A stretch of DNA of 64,000 bases from Sepiola atlantica (lineage: Eukaryota; Mollusca; Cephalopoda; Sepiida; Sepiolidae). The stretch lies in the NCBI GenBank assembly GCA_963556195.1, contig OY744521.1:136146899-136210898 (forward strand), written 5' to 3'. Below, in pieces: positions 36,316 through 46,700 of the stretch. The stretch's first letter is position 1. Each line of letters starts with the position of its first letter. The position numbers were made by a program, and so were the translations under genes. Under the pieces are notes generated by a model, which saw only the letters and a program-made list of their open reading frames with translations, was not told the origin of the DNA and made no database searches.

Positions 36316-36443
36316 AACTATGTTTATTTTAATATAAAAGCTCTAATATATATTGAGCACTTTTGAAAAGTAATGATTTTGTTCATTATGTTGATATTCG
36401 AACTTAATTAATTAGCTGATGAGCTGTGAAACTGTATGTGGAT

Positions 36444-36447
<4 letters not shown>

Positions 36448-36504
<57 letters not shown>

Positions 36505-36735
36505 TAATATATATATACATGTTTTTACCGAGTACACCTTGCATTGAACAATCGAAGTGGAAATAAATTTGTCATTCGTACATGTTTATCCCTCTTCTTT
36601 GATCTATCTTTATAATTGCTTTATCTCGTATAGTGAGCTTAAACCAGTTCACTATAGGTTCTATCTACTAAAATTATACATTTAGTTTCATATTATATAT
36701 ATATATATATATATAATAATTATACGTTTAGTTTC

Positions 36736-36816
<81 letters not shown>
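36448..36816. repeat. Three (TA)n tracts with a local duplication
   Basis: TA tracts at 36448-36500, 36694-36714 and 36742-36816. AATTATACRTTTAGTTTCATATT is present twice (36674 and 36718). Confidence 0.9.
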
Positions 36817-36819
<3 letters not shown>

Positions 36820-37318
36820 GCTGGAGCGGAATTATACAAAATAATGCACCTAATTAATTCATCAGGTGATATTATAATAGTTCCCCATTATTGTTTAAAA
36901 GACTTCCTAAAAAATGAGTTAAGATTGTTTTCCAAGAACTGAGAAAGATTTTGCCAACGCGCTGAGTACATAATGAATACAAATCAGGAATATCTGATAG
37001 AAAAATAAAGTAATAAATTTACTCATTCCATTTAATGCGCGAAACTTATATAAACTGAAATAAGAAAATGAGAAAAATAATTAGAATATTACGTGGATGA
37101 CGATCAAAGTTTGTTTACGTGTAGTAAACATCTGCTCATTTATTTCAATTATTATATTAATTTTTAATTTATTATTCTGACGTTTCCTGTTAGAGGGGCA
37201 GTCGATAAGGCCTTAAAGAAGGTTTCAGAATTTTCTTTTTTTCCACCCGTCCGTTTCATTGATTAAAAATAATGTTTCCTCTGAAATTTATCTTATCATT
37301 TTCTTGTACTCGAAATCT

Positions 37319-37322
<4 letters not shown>

Positions 37323-37387
<65 letters not shown>

Positions 37388-37420
37388 CTATTATTATTAC
37401 TGTTATTATTATTATTATTA
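37323..37420. repeat. (TA)n(TTA)n microsatellite
   Basis: TA units 37324-37386 followed by degenerate ATT. Confidence 0.9.
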
Positions 37421-37914
37421 TCTCATGTATCTACATATAATGTTATAAGGAGATATAATCTTTTATGTATCGATTTTCAGTATTTACTTAAACAATGCTC
37501 AATACGTGAGTACAGCTAGGTAGTAAGTTATGAAAATCAAGGGAGGCGCGAGAGCGCTCTATCCTTTAATAGACTTCACAAATGGCCTATGCTGAAAATC
37601 TCATTTCTTTGATCAATTATAACTCAAAAAAAAAATAAACCAAATTAGTTAAAACTTTGCGAGCACAACAGGGCTATGTATTTTACTGGTAGGAATTTTT
37701 CTTCAGCGCACCTCACACACTTCATCCACTCATGCATAGAGATTTATACTGTAGTGATGTGATAATGAAGTGGTTTGGTTTATATGTAGTCATACCCTTA
37801 ATGACAATAAAAGTGTAAAAATTTGGGAATTTCCTTGCTTTCGTACATTTAGTATATATGAATTTTCATCTTAACCCTATTTAGGGCATATAATTTCAGT
37901 ATACTGGCATTTTT

Positions 37915-38060
37915 CATGGAATATATTTATGGGAATTAAGCTACACAGAAGCTTCCGCGTTTTATCTCCGTAGGGAATCGTCATATTAGCCTGGCTATTT
38001 CCTACGGAAATTAAACGCGAAAGCGTCTGTGTAGCTTAATGGCCATGAATATATTTTCAT
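37915..38060. mobile_element. Palindromic MITE, about 140 bp
   Basis: The arms pair imperfectly around about 37979-37996: left ATATTTATGGGAATTAAGCT, ACACAGAAGC and CTCCGTAGGGAA; right TTCCTACGGAAAT, GCGTCTGTGTAGC and TTAATGGCCATGAATAT. Other copies are at 52541-52669, partial at 42080-42141 and diverged at 18113-18178. The right end is cut by a (TA)n tract. Confidence 0.65.
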
Positions 38061-38064
38061 AACT

Positions 38065-38132
<68 letters not shown>
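38065..38132. repeat. (TA)n microsatellite
   Basis: About 33 TA units. Confidence 0.95.
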
Positions 38133-38138
<6 letters not shown>

Positions 38139-38718
38139 AGAAACAGAGGCTTTCGGGGATAGTGTCTATAAATGGCGTCATTGTTTATTGGACTGCGAAT
38201 CTTATACCATTAACCTTGACATTGTTTATATAACAAGCCCTGAAGTAAATACTAAAAACAAAAAAGACTGACTCAAATTTTTTTCTCCCGCAGCCATTCC
38301 TTTTTTTCAACATTCGTTATATTCGGCTTTACACGTGTGCGGAAACTTGGCCAGGTCGGAAGACCTCTCCCTTTAAATGTACACATGTTTTACAAAATTC
38401 GCAGTGTAACCAATGGTTGACAAGGGTGTTTTGTTTTTCTTTGATTTTTGTGTCAGTTTCGGGGGGGGGGAGTTGGGCGGCGTCAAGAAGGGATATAATG
38501 TGCTGACATCAGAATGCATAGCGAGCAAAAAATATTGGTTTAGATTAAAATGCCATCAATTCAAAGCGAACGGTAAAACAATGTTTATATACATTTGGGC
38601 ACGGAGAACGTTGACTACAACAGGCACACAAAAAGCTTCACTAGATATGAAATACTTCTTATCTATCGTCTTTGTGGTGAAATATTTTATGACATACTTT
38701 TTTTCTAAATTAATAATG

Positions 38719-38750
<32 letters not shown>

Positions 38751-38912
38751 AAATATATAATATTATATATATATATGTATATATATAAAATATATAATAT
38801 TATATATATATATATATATATATGAAATATAAAATATATAATATTATATATATATATATGAAATATAAAATATATAATATTATATATATATGAAATATAA
38901 AATATATGATAT

Positions 38913-38945
<33 letters not shown>

Positions 38946-38989
38946 TAATATTATATATATATATGAAATATAAAATATATGATATTATA

Positions 38990-40321
38990 CAGGGTGTTTC
39001 AAAAGTCTTGGGAACATAACGATTTTTAATAACTCAAAAACTATTAGGAGTTGAAAAATGAAATTGGTACCGTTGGAAAGGTTACAGTTTCAAGTTTTGT
39101 GGGGAATCTTCAAAGTTGCTCAATATGAGCACCATTCGTCACACGGCAGACATCTAGTCGATAGTCCATTTCCTGCCAAACGCGTTCCAGCATCTTGACG
39201 TCAATGGTTCCCACAACTGCCGTTACTCGAGCCTTTAGTTCGTCAATATCTCTTGGAAGGGGCGGCACATAGACTTGTTGCTTGACAAAGCCCCAAAGGA
39301 AAAAGTCACACGGGGTAAGATCTGGAGACCTAGGAGGCCAGGGCATGAGAACGTCATCACCTCGCCCAGATCTCCCAATCCATCTACCAGGCAGCCTTGT
39401 GTTAAGAAACTGCCTTACTCTAAGACTCCAGTGTGGTGGTGCACCATCTTGTTGAAAAATGAAGTCATCAGATTCTGCTTGTTCCAACTGAGCCATTAAC
39501 CAGTCTTCCAGCATGTTGAGATAGGATTCACCAGTGATAGTTGCCTCTTCAAAGAAGAACGGTCCATAGACACCTTTCTTGGAAATTGCACCAAACACGT
39601 TCACTTTTGGTGAATCTCGCTCGTGCTCAAGAAGTTCATGAGGATTCTCAGTACCCCATATGCGAGTGTTATGCTTGTTAACTTTGCCATTCAGATGGAA
39701 GGTCGCCTCATCGCTAAAAACAAGCCGGTCATCAAAGCCGTTATCTTCCAACTTCTCTTGCATTGCAATGCAAAAGTCACGGCGAAGTGGCTTATTAGTG
39801 TCCTTCAACTTTTGGACCAACTTGAGCTTGTAAGGTACCATTTGCAGTCGTTTCCTTAAGACACGCCAGACAGTTGCTGGAGCAAGCTGAAGTTCCCTGC
39901 TGGCTCTTCTCACTGATTTACGGGGACTCCGCTGAAAGGCTGTCCGAACTTGCTCAACTGCATCTTCTGAAGTTGAAGGGCGACCTGTTCGCTTACTTGG
40001 GCACAAACATCCATCTTTCACAAATTTAGCATGCCATCTGACAATGGATTTTCTTTTCAGGGGCTTCTTTTTTAAATTTCCTGCGAAATGCACGCTGAAC
40101 ACATGTCCACGATTCAGTCTTTGCAAATTGGAGGACGCAAAATGCCTTGTCTTGTTTAGAGAACGCCATTACTGCACCTGGAAAGATAACACGAAAATCA
40201 TTAGTATGACCAAAAACTTGATTAAGCAAGCTTTAAAATGGCACCAGTTTCATTTTTCTACCTGGAATAGTTCATGAGATATACGCATTTGTAATGTTCC
40301 CAAGACTTTTGAAACACCCTG
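38990..40321 (-). mobile_element. Tc1/mariner-superfamily transposon (DD41D type)
   Basis: A 1332-bp element with perfect 28-bp terminal inverted repeats beginning CAGGGTGTTTCAAAAG (38990-39017 and 40294-40321), flanked by TA dinucleotides (38988-38989 and 40322-40323) as the target duplication. It encodes one transposase on the minus strand. Perfect termini indicate recent insertion or recent mobilisation. Insertion was into an AT minisatellite. Confidence 0.9.
39110..40169 (-). pseudogene. Mariner-type transposase, one frameshift
   Basis: The start at 40169 gives MAFSKQDKAFCVLQFAKTES, the first helix of the N-terminal helix-turn-helix. The frame shifts by one base near an A6 run (plus-strand T run 40068-40073) and continues as KRKSIVRWHAKF, GRP (AT-hook-like), VWRVLRKRL and the catalytic domain. 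In the 338-codon main frame (from 40126) the triad is D139 in FSDEATF, D227 in FQQDGAPPH and D269 in PRSPDLTPCDFFLWG, with 41 residues between the last two. Family length is about 345-355, and this copy would be about 352 without the shift. It is probably inactive as it stands. Confidence 0.85.
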
Positions 40322-40347
40322 TACATATATGAACTATAAAATATATG

Positions 40348-40418
<71 letters not shown>

Positions 40419-40739
40419 TGATATTATATATATATATATAAAATATATGATATTATATATATATATATAAAATATATGATATTATATATATATATATAAA
40501 ATATATGATATTATATATATATATAAAATATATGATATTATATATATATATATATAAAATATATGATATTATATATATATATAAAATATATGATATTATA
40601 TATATATATATAAAATATATGATATTATATATATATATAAAATATATGATATTATATATATATATATAAAATATATGATATTATATATATATATATATAA
40701 AATATATGATATTATATATATATATATATAAAATATATG

Positions 40740-40792
<53 letters not shown>

Positions 40793-40989
40793 TGGGTATG
40801 ACCTTAAAAGACATCCAGTGATGAGAACTCCATTTGGGAGCTGTTGGGAATGTGGAGTTACCTCTTAGTTGACATTGCTCCCATGACTACTCTAGCTCGG
40901 AGTGGTAGTATTTGTAAGGACCCTATCTATAGGGGCAAATAGAACCTACTAGCACTACCAAATCAGATTATCTAAAGTTATTCGTATTA

Positions 40990-41137
40990 ATTCGTAGTCC
41001 GTTATATGTATAGTTTTCCACATAGCGCCTTTCGACAGACATCTTCACCTCGGATTTGCCGAATTGGATATTTAAAATACCAGTTCAGGATTTTTACTTG
41101 TAACTCTACGGAACTATACATATAACGGACTACGAAT
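40990..41137. repeat. 148-bp inverted-repeat element (MITE-like)
   Basis: Perfect 26-bp inverted termini starting ATTCGTAGTCCGTTATATGT (40990-41015 and 41112-41137). No clear target duplication. Unique 96-bp interior. Confidence 0.7.
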
Positions 41138-41663
41138 CTATACGGACCAAGTGAGATATTTTTAACCCTCTACCTTTTACTTGTAATAATTGTTAAAAAA
41201 AACTTTCTCCGATTCTACAAACTTTTAATATTTGGCTATCTGCACCATAACGCCCCTTTCGTTTCCGAAAATGACTACGCAATACTGCTAATTTTTTGTT
41301 CCCGGACATTTATTTCTTTATCCCCAACTTTTTCTGTTTTTTTATTCTTCAAATTTTCAAAGTGAAATGGAACTAGATAATATTTAATTGTTATGAACAC
41401 CACATTACCAAATGTTATCCTCTGACGATAAGAGTTTTATCTTTGAAAAACCATGGTTTAAGGATTACTGTAACTCCTTGCATCTGAACATTCGATGCAA
41501 TAAAATTTGTATTAATTTATGTAATTCTATGTAATTTTATACAATTTTTTATCTTCATCTTTCTTTCTTTAAAATTGATTGCTCTACTCAACGTATTGGG
41601 CTTTACTTTATCGAGATAGATCACTTTACGATACTTCACTTATCGTTAATTCTAGTATCATTA

Positions 41664-41664
<1 letters not shown>

Positions 41665-41725
<61 letters not shown>
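41665..41725. repeat. (TA)n microsatellite
   Basis: About 30 TA units directly before the 5S-like sequence. Confidence 0.95.
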
Positions 41726-41729
<4 letters not shown>

Positions 41730-41837
41730 CATGGCATAATCACGTTGACACACCGGTTCTCGCTAGATCACCGAAGTTAAGCGACGTTGGTCAGTACTCA
41801 ATGGGTGAATATTTGGGAATACCAGGCGCTGTATATG
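41726..41837 (+). pseudogene. 5S rRNA-derived sequence
   Basis: The sequence follows the 5S order: CACGTTGA, CACCGGTTCTCG, GATCACCGAAGTTAAGC (box A region), a TCAGTACT..ATGGGTGA block (box C region), GGGAATACCAGGCGCTGTA. The CACCGGTTCTCG...GATCACCGAAGTTAAG wording is that of mollusc 5S. It is about 110 bases, with substitutions at conserved positions and no oligo-T terminator just after, so it is not a functional gene. It may be a pseudogene or the head of a 5S-derived SINE whose body continues to about 41970. Confidence 0.7.
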
Positions 41838-41975
41838 GACACCTAGCTATGGGCAAATGATGTCGCCAACCGGCAGTGCTTAGTGTGGCGACTAGAGCAA
41901 AAACTCTGAATGACAGTAACCAATAAGGCTGACGGAAACCAGAGAGTGATCAAAAACCCTGATGGTGATGATATA
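41838..41975 (+). repeat. Possible body and tail of a 5S-derived SINE
   Basis: Sequence following the 5S homology without a break, ending in GATGGTGATGATAT, a short-repeat tail of the kind SINEs have. No second copy is in the window to define the boundary. Confidence 0.3.
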
Positions 41976-42435
41976 TTACTATTTCATATAAAACACTTAT
42001 ATTATAAAAAATATATATTACGTATATATACTCTTCAGAATCTTCTTTAACAATGCTCAATACATAAGTAGAGGCTAGTATTAGACGGATAATTTCCATC
42101 GGGAATGAAACGCAAACGTTTCTGTTTAGCTTACGTGTCATAAGTATAATATATATATATATATATATATATAGTTCCGTAAGATAGCTTCAAGATGGCG
42201 GCTTGATTCGAATTTGAATTCTCTCATCCTATTATGGAGGGGGGGGGGATCACGCGTTGACTGTTTTCTGGGTTTTTTTTCTTTCCATGAACTTTCGTTT
42301 CTGAAGAGCAACATGTAATTGTGTTTAATTGTAGCATATTGCGTGTTGTGAATCAATTGTAAGACCATCGTCAATTCTGCTATTGCAAAACATAAATGCA
42401 GAAAAAATAAATACAGAATTATTTTATACTACATA

Positions 42436-42530
42436 AGTATATATTTTTGATTTATGCACACATTATTGACTATATATGTGCATACATGGTACAGTTGCCA
42501 TTTCTTTCGAAATAGAGGATCATCAGGCCA
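42436..42530 (-). ncRNA. Decayed copy of the hammerhead palindrome arm
   Basis: Minus strand retains GCCTGATGA, ATGTATGCACATATA and CAATAATG in the order of the 9.6 kb ribozyme, but GAAAC has become GTACC and stem II is disrupted. Inactive relic. Confidence 0.5.
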
Positions 42531-42539
42531 CGTAAAAAT

Positions 42540-44050
42540 TGAAAATGCTTGTGAAACAATGAAGATAGCTTAGTAATTATTTTTGTCTTTTGAAGGGTGG
42601 TAGGGTGGGGGAGAAAAATATTAAATTGGCCAAGCATTGATTCGCAATAGGTGGTAGGTTGAGTCAACTGCTTGAATGAAAGAGAAAAGAGAGAATAATC
42701 TGAGTGTATGTATATGTAGTAATTTAATGTTGAATTTAATGGGGATAACTACTGTTTCGCTGTATCATAGCTTATCAGTGTCGCTAAACGAGCAAATGCT
42801 ACAATTTGGAACTTATACTTGCTACGCCATTAGCACAAGCTACGAAAATAAATTAATCCCATAGTTTATATTTGCATTATAAGCTGCTTAATGTGCTGAA
42901 TTCTTTTATGAGAACCTATGCATTATCGCTAATGGAATCCGATTAGCCTCATGTGTTAAATCCACGAAGGCCTAGAGGATATATGTAGTCATCCGCCGTT
43001 TTATCCGACAAAAAACAGTCTCTGTAGTTTCTTATCTAGTGTCAAATCTAGTGTCACGTATTTGCTCAATTCTTTCCTCTCTTTTACAGCTGATGTAATC
43101 TTACTTTCTTGGCTTACATGAAATTGCATGGCTAGTTCTTGACATGTTAAACTTTAATTTGTCTCGACAGAACTCTTTTAATACTCGTCATATTAAGAAA
43201 TTGATCTTCCACATCGTAATGCTTTTTTAAAAATCTCATATCGGGAACGCAAATTTGAAAATCTATTTCTGAGCAATGATTTCTTAAGAGCATCCCTGTC
43301 AGCTTTACAGATTTTTTTGAAATGCACTGAATGAATATGTGCCTAGTTAAAAGTCATACAATGAACAAGCACGAATTGTCAATTTTCAGTCGACCATATC
43401 CAGAGCAACAAGAAGAGAAAATAATGATGATTAATATCTGGGAAACAGATGAATAAATATCTCAGTCGACAAAAAATTGTAATTTTTTTTTTTTTTTAAG
43501 TTTAATAAAAGTCGATAAAAACTTTTTTGAACAAATGATATAGTAAAGATTTCATTTAAACGATTGGTTGAACGAATCCAGTGATTCAACTCATAACGTG
43601 GATACCTCCTTTCAGCCATTTGCCAACAATAGAGGTCTGCGTTCCAACTTTCCAGAGATTGAAATCCATTTACATGAAACCAAGCCAGACTTGTTGTTTC
43701 TGTTTGGCCCATCGTACATGTGAGACGGCGAAATAAAAATTAGATCGGAAAAATATAGTCGCCATCTTATCAAGTCGATAAAGAGGCTAACTAAGCAAGC
43801 ACTATAATTCAAGTTCATAAACATGCTTTATCCAAAGAAAATTATGAAAGGAACTTATCGTTCTTCTTTAGTTAGAATATTTCTATTTGTTAATAAAGAC
43901 GACGATTATATTTTTCAGCATAATTTTCATTTTACGTTGACAACGATACTTGCCATTGTTTTTAATGCCATCTAAATAAATAATATGCGAACGATTTTTC
44001 ACCTAACCTAATTATATTAACCTTAAAACGGTTTATGTTGATTTAATTAT
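42540..44050. other. AT-rich sequence without recognised genes
   Basis: An acceptor-like CTTTTACAG at 43087 is followed by a stop after about 10 codons in the phase needed by the candidate host gene, so no exon is called. Confidence 0.45.
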
Positions 44051-44236
44051 GAGTAGTATATTTTCACTTGTCATGATACATTCCTCATAGACATCACCTC
44101 CTCTTTGGGTGAGGCAGCATAGTATACACTCTTCACTCACGATACCATCCTCCAAAGATTACTCCCTCGTTTTTGTGTGTGAATGGGTGGTGTACTCTCT
44201 ATTCTGTTGCCATGATATCATGCTCCCAGGCATTAA
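44051..44236 (+). repeat. U2 snRNA-like tandem repeat, three diverged units
   Basis: Units starting near 44051, 44119 and 44190 contain TAGTAT or TGTACTCT.TATTCTGTTG, then ATGATAC/ACGATACCATCCTC and CAGGCATTA, the same unit as at 47223-47605. Confidence 0.5.
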
Positions 44237-44312
44237 TTCTAACATATATATATATATATATGGGAAATGAAAAAGGAAAACCAAAAAGGATTTTTTTGTT
44301 ATATATTCATCA

Positions 44313-44350
44313 ACGTTTCGTCCCTATTTGTAAGACTTCCTCAGGGTGAT
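44313..44350 (-). ncRNA. Hammerhead-like motif
   Basis: Minus strand: CTGAGGA (44338-44344), stem II GTCTT/GGGAC (with wobble pairs) around ACAAATA, then GAAAC (44315-44319) and GTTGATG. The AGTC..ACAAATAGGGACGAAACG wording closely resembles hammerheads of flatworm satellites and Penelope-like elements. Stem III is minimal. Confidence 0.45.
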
Positions 44351-44546
44351 AATTTTAAGAAAAATGTCATGCAAGTACGTGAGCATATTGGGTTGACATG
44401 ATGGGTTGATGAGAAAAAGTAGTAGACACTACTGGGTGCGCAGGACCGAGGTCCATGCTTAATGAATTCAGTAGCATGGAATGAAATTAATGAGGATGGT
44501 TTTCCTTTTTCATTTCCCATTAAGGTAATCACCTTCATCCTTCCTT

Positions 44547-44550
<4 letters not shown>

Positions 44551-44591
<41 letters not shown>
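44551..44591. repeat. (TA)n microsatellite
   Basis: About 20 TA units. Confidence 0.9.
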
Positions 44592-44594
<3 letters not shown>

Positions 44595-44763
44595 AACCCT
44601 CTCAATTGTCTACTGTCTTCTGTCCGCTTTCTAAAGGCACAAATAGAACTTAATTTCCCTTTAGTCACCTGGTAATTCCCGGTGGGATAAAGCGATAGCT
44701 TGCAGAGTCTAGGTTGATTCTGTGAACTTGGTTCACGCCCTACGACAGTCTGAAATTATGATT

Positions 44764-44815
44764 CCTCCACTGATGATATCAATAAGCTTGAAACGCCGGC
44801 GTGTGCCGGTAATAG
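44764..44815 (+). ncRNA. Hammerhead-like motif with long stem III
   Basis: CTGATGA (44770-44776), AATAA loop, GAAA (44790-44793), then a 6-bp hairpin GCCGGC/GCCGGT (44795-44800 with 44805-44810) and TA. Stem II is weak (TATC against GCTT) compared with the relative at 23605, which has GAGC/GCTT. Confidence 0.4.
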
Positions 44816-44817
44816 TA

Positions 44818-44819
<2 letters not shown>

Positions 44820-44896
<77 letters not shown>
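44820..44896. repeat. (TA)n microsatellite
   Basis: About 38 TA units abutting a foldback element. Confidence 0.95.
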
Positions 44897-44899
<3 letters not shown>

Positions 44900-44900
<1 letters not shown>

Positions 44901-45535
44901 CCATATTTATTTGTTAACATAATGAAATTAAAAGATAAGAGAATGAACAGGCAAGCTGACCGGTTTCGAACCTCGCTCAACAGAGCTAGCCCGACGTTAA
45001 GATTAAGAGAACAAAATGCTATGAGTATTATAGCGATAAAAACGGTGAAAGGAAAATGAATCAAATAGAAACTACATTAAGTCCGAGAAGATTTTCTCTT
45101 TGTTTACAAAGAGAAGGTCTCAAAGACTTAATGTGTTCGCGGCAACTGATGTTTTTCATAACAGGAGTGATTCTTCATTCGCCGAACATCTCATAAATAA
45201 CCGTTCATGTGCTTCAAAATTCAGTGTTGACTTATTCTTCATGCTCAGTAAGTCACACTCTCCTATTCATCTAAAGATTCTAGAAACTATTTACATTAAG
45301 TCTGGGAGACCTTATCTTTGTAAACAAAAATAAAAAATCTTCTTGGACTTAATATAGTTTCTATTTGATTCATCCTTTTTTTATTTCACCCTTTCCCTCG
45401 CTATAATACCCATAGCATTTTTTTCTTCTTAATCTTAACCTCGGTCTAGCTCTGTTGAGCGGTGTTCGAAACCGGTCAGCTTTCTTTTTTATTCTCTTAT
45501 CTTTCCATTCCACTATGTTAACAAATAAATATGGT
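44900..45535. mobile_element. Foldback element with pol III B-box-like sequence in both arms
   Basis: Arms 44900-45115 and about 45283-45535 are diverged reverse complements (termini ACCATATTTATTTGTTAAC and its complement). The minus strand of the left arm carries GGTTCGAAACC (44962-44972), a perfect B-box consensus, and the right arm has a one-mismatch version (45463-45473). Other matching blocks are CGCTATAATAC, TTAATCTTAAC and TTCTATTTGATTCAT. No A box is evident. Probably two copies of one repeat in head-to-head arrangement. Confidence 0.65.
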
Positions 45536-46139
45536 ATGTATATAGCAATGATTAAGTTATGTACAACAAAGAAAATATTTATATTTATATGTGTGTGTGT
45601 GAATATATTAATAATGGAGAGTAAGTATCTGTCTGTCTGAAGCCGAAACTCCATCAGAGTAATATTACTATTTACTTAGTCCACCAGCTTCTTTATATAC
45701 TACTACAAAAACCGCCGTAAACACTATGCGCATTTCTCAATTTACATAATTAATTGCTTTTAAACTTCTAATCAATTAGTATTCGCATATATACACTCAT
45801 GATGGTTTTCTTCAGATTTCCATATGTATTTACGCTATTTTGCTTGCTAATAATCTTACTTATAAATTATAATTATTTCTTTTATTATTTATATATATAC
45901 ATACATGAAATGAGTCACGTAGTTAATATATTTATTGCGAAGCTGATTGAACAGCCAGCGTTACTCCATTGACTTAGTTACCTCCCTCTGATTATTCAGT
46001 ATGGACGCAAGACGGGCGCGTTATTTAAAATGTAAACAAAACGCTGGCATTTTCCGTGTTACTTTTACTCTGATTTTTTTATTAAAATGTTCTGAGTTTG
46101 TTTATTTTCTTAATATTATTAGCCATTATGTTTTAAAAC

Positions 46140-46700
46140 ACAAATTCACTGAATCAAATTGTTTAATTAAAATAATAATTGATTTAAAAATTACTATTTA
46201 AAAACACACACACACATTATAATGAATTTAATTTAGGTAAACTTTCTTTCCGAGAGCATTTACATAACTAATCGTGTTCACTGTATTTGATTTTTTGTGC
46301 TTTTTCACTGTAGGACCCGCGCTAACTTTGATCCCGTCGTTAGGGTTAGGGTCAGGATAAAACTGGGGGTTAGGGTTAGGGTTTAGAATTAGGGTTAGGG
46401 TTATAGTCAAAGTTAGCGCGGGTCCTACAGCAAAAGAGTCCCGATATTTTATTGTTTTATTTTAGGTACACGTTTTCTTCCGATTTGAAAAATACTGTTC
46501 TCTGTATTTAGTTTTTTTAAATTGTTGATTTTAACAATTTTATTGAATCAAATTGTTTAATTAAAATAATAATTGATTTTAAAATTACTATTTAAAAAAC
46601 ACAAATATTCTAATGAATTTAATTTAGGTAAACTTCTTCTCGAGAGCATTTAAATAACTAATCGTGTTCGCTGTATTGGATTTTTTACTGTTTTTCTTTT
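46140..46700. repeat. 165-bp direct repeat flanking a TTAGGG hairpin
   Basis: 46140-46306 and 46540-46700 are about 88-90% alike by eye (ATTGTTTAATTAAAATAATA, GAATTTAATTTAGGTAAAC, GAGAGCATTTA.ATAACTAAT). The hairpin sits at the end of the first copy and is absent after the second. Confidence 0.7.
46308..46430. repeat. Hairpin enclosing interstitial telomeric (TTAGGG)n repeats
   Basis: Perfect 24-bp inverted repeat (46308-46331 and 46407-46430; CTGTAGGACCCGCGCTAACT) around about 75 bp of (TTAGGG)n variants: TTAGGGTTAGGGTCAGG, GGGTTAGGGTTAGGGTTTAG, then TTAGGGTTAGGGTTATAG. Confidence 0.8.

Larger units (their letters stand above)
35320..36335. mobile_element. Element with about 70-bp inverted termini, each carrying a hammerhead-like motif
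   Basis: 35322-35392 is the near-exact reverse complement of 36262-36333 (about 66 of 71). The interior holds unrecognised sequence and CA/TA-rich tracts (35590-35875). The ribozyme cores face outward as in the 9.5 kb palindrome. The right terminus leads into the dispersed tail motif at 36341. Confidence 0.6.
38716..40791. repeat. AT minisatellite split by the mariner element
   Basis: Units of about 27-31 bp built from AAAATATATGATATTATATA plus a variable TA run, on both sides of the transposon (38716-38989 and 40322-40791, about 8 and 13 units). Left units more often carry AATATT than GATATT. Confidence 0.85.

Noticed and set aside
41726..41837. Functional 5S rRNA gene
   Set aside because: About 10 bases short, substitutions at conserved internal-promoter positions and no oligo-T terminator directly after.
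46345..46410. Chromosome end
   Set aside because: Only about eight imperfect TTAGGG units, enclosed in an inverted repeat with unique sequence on both sides; interstitial.
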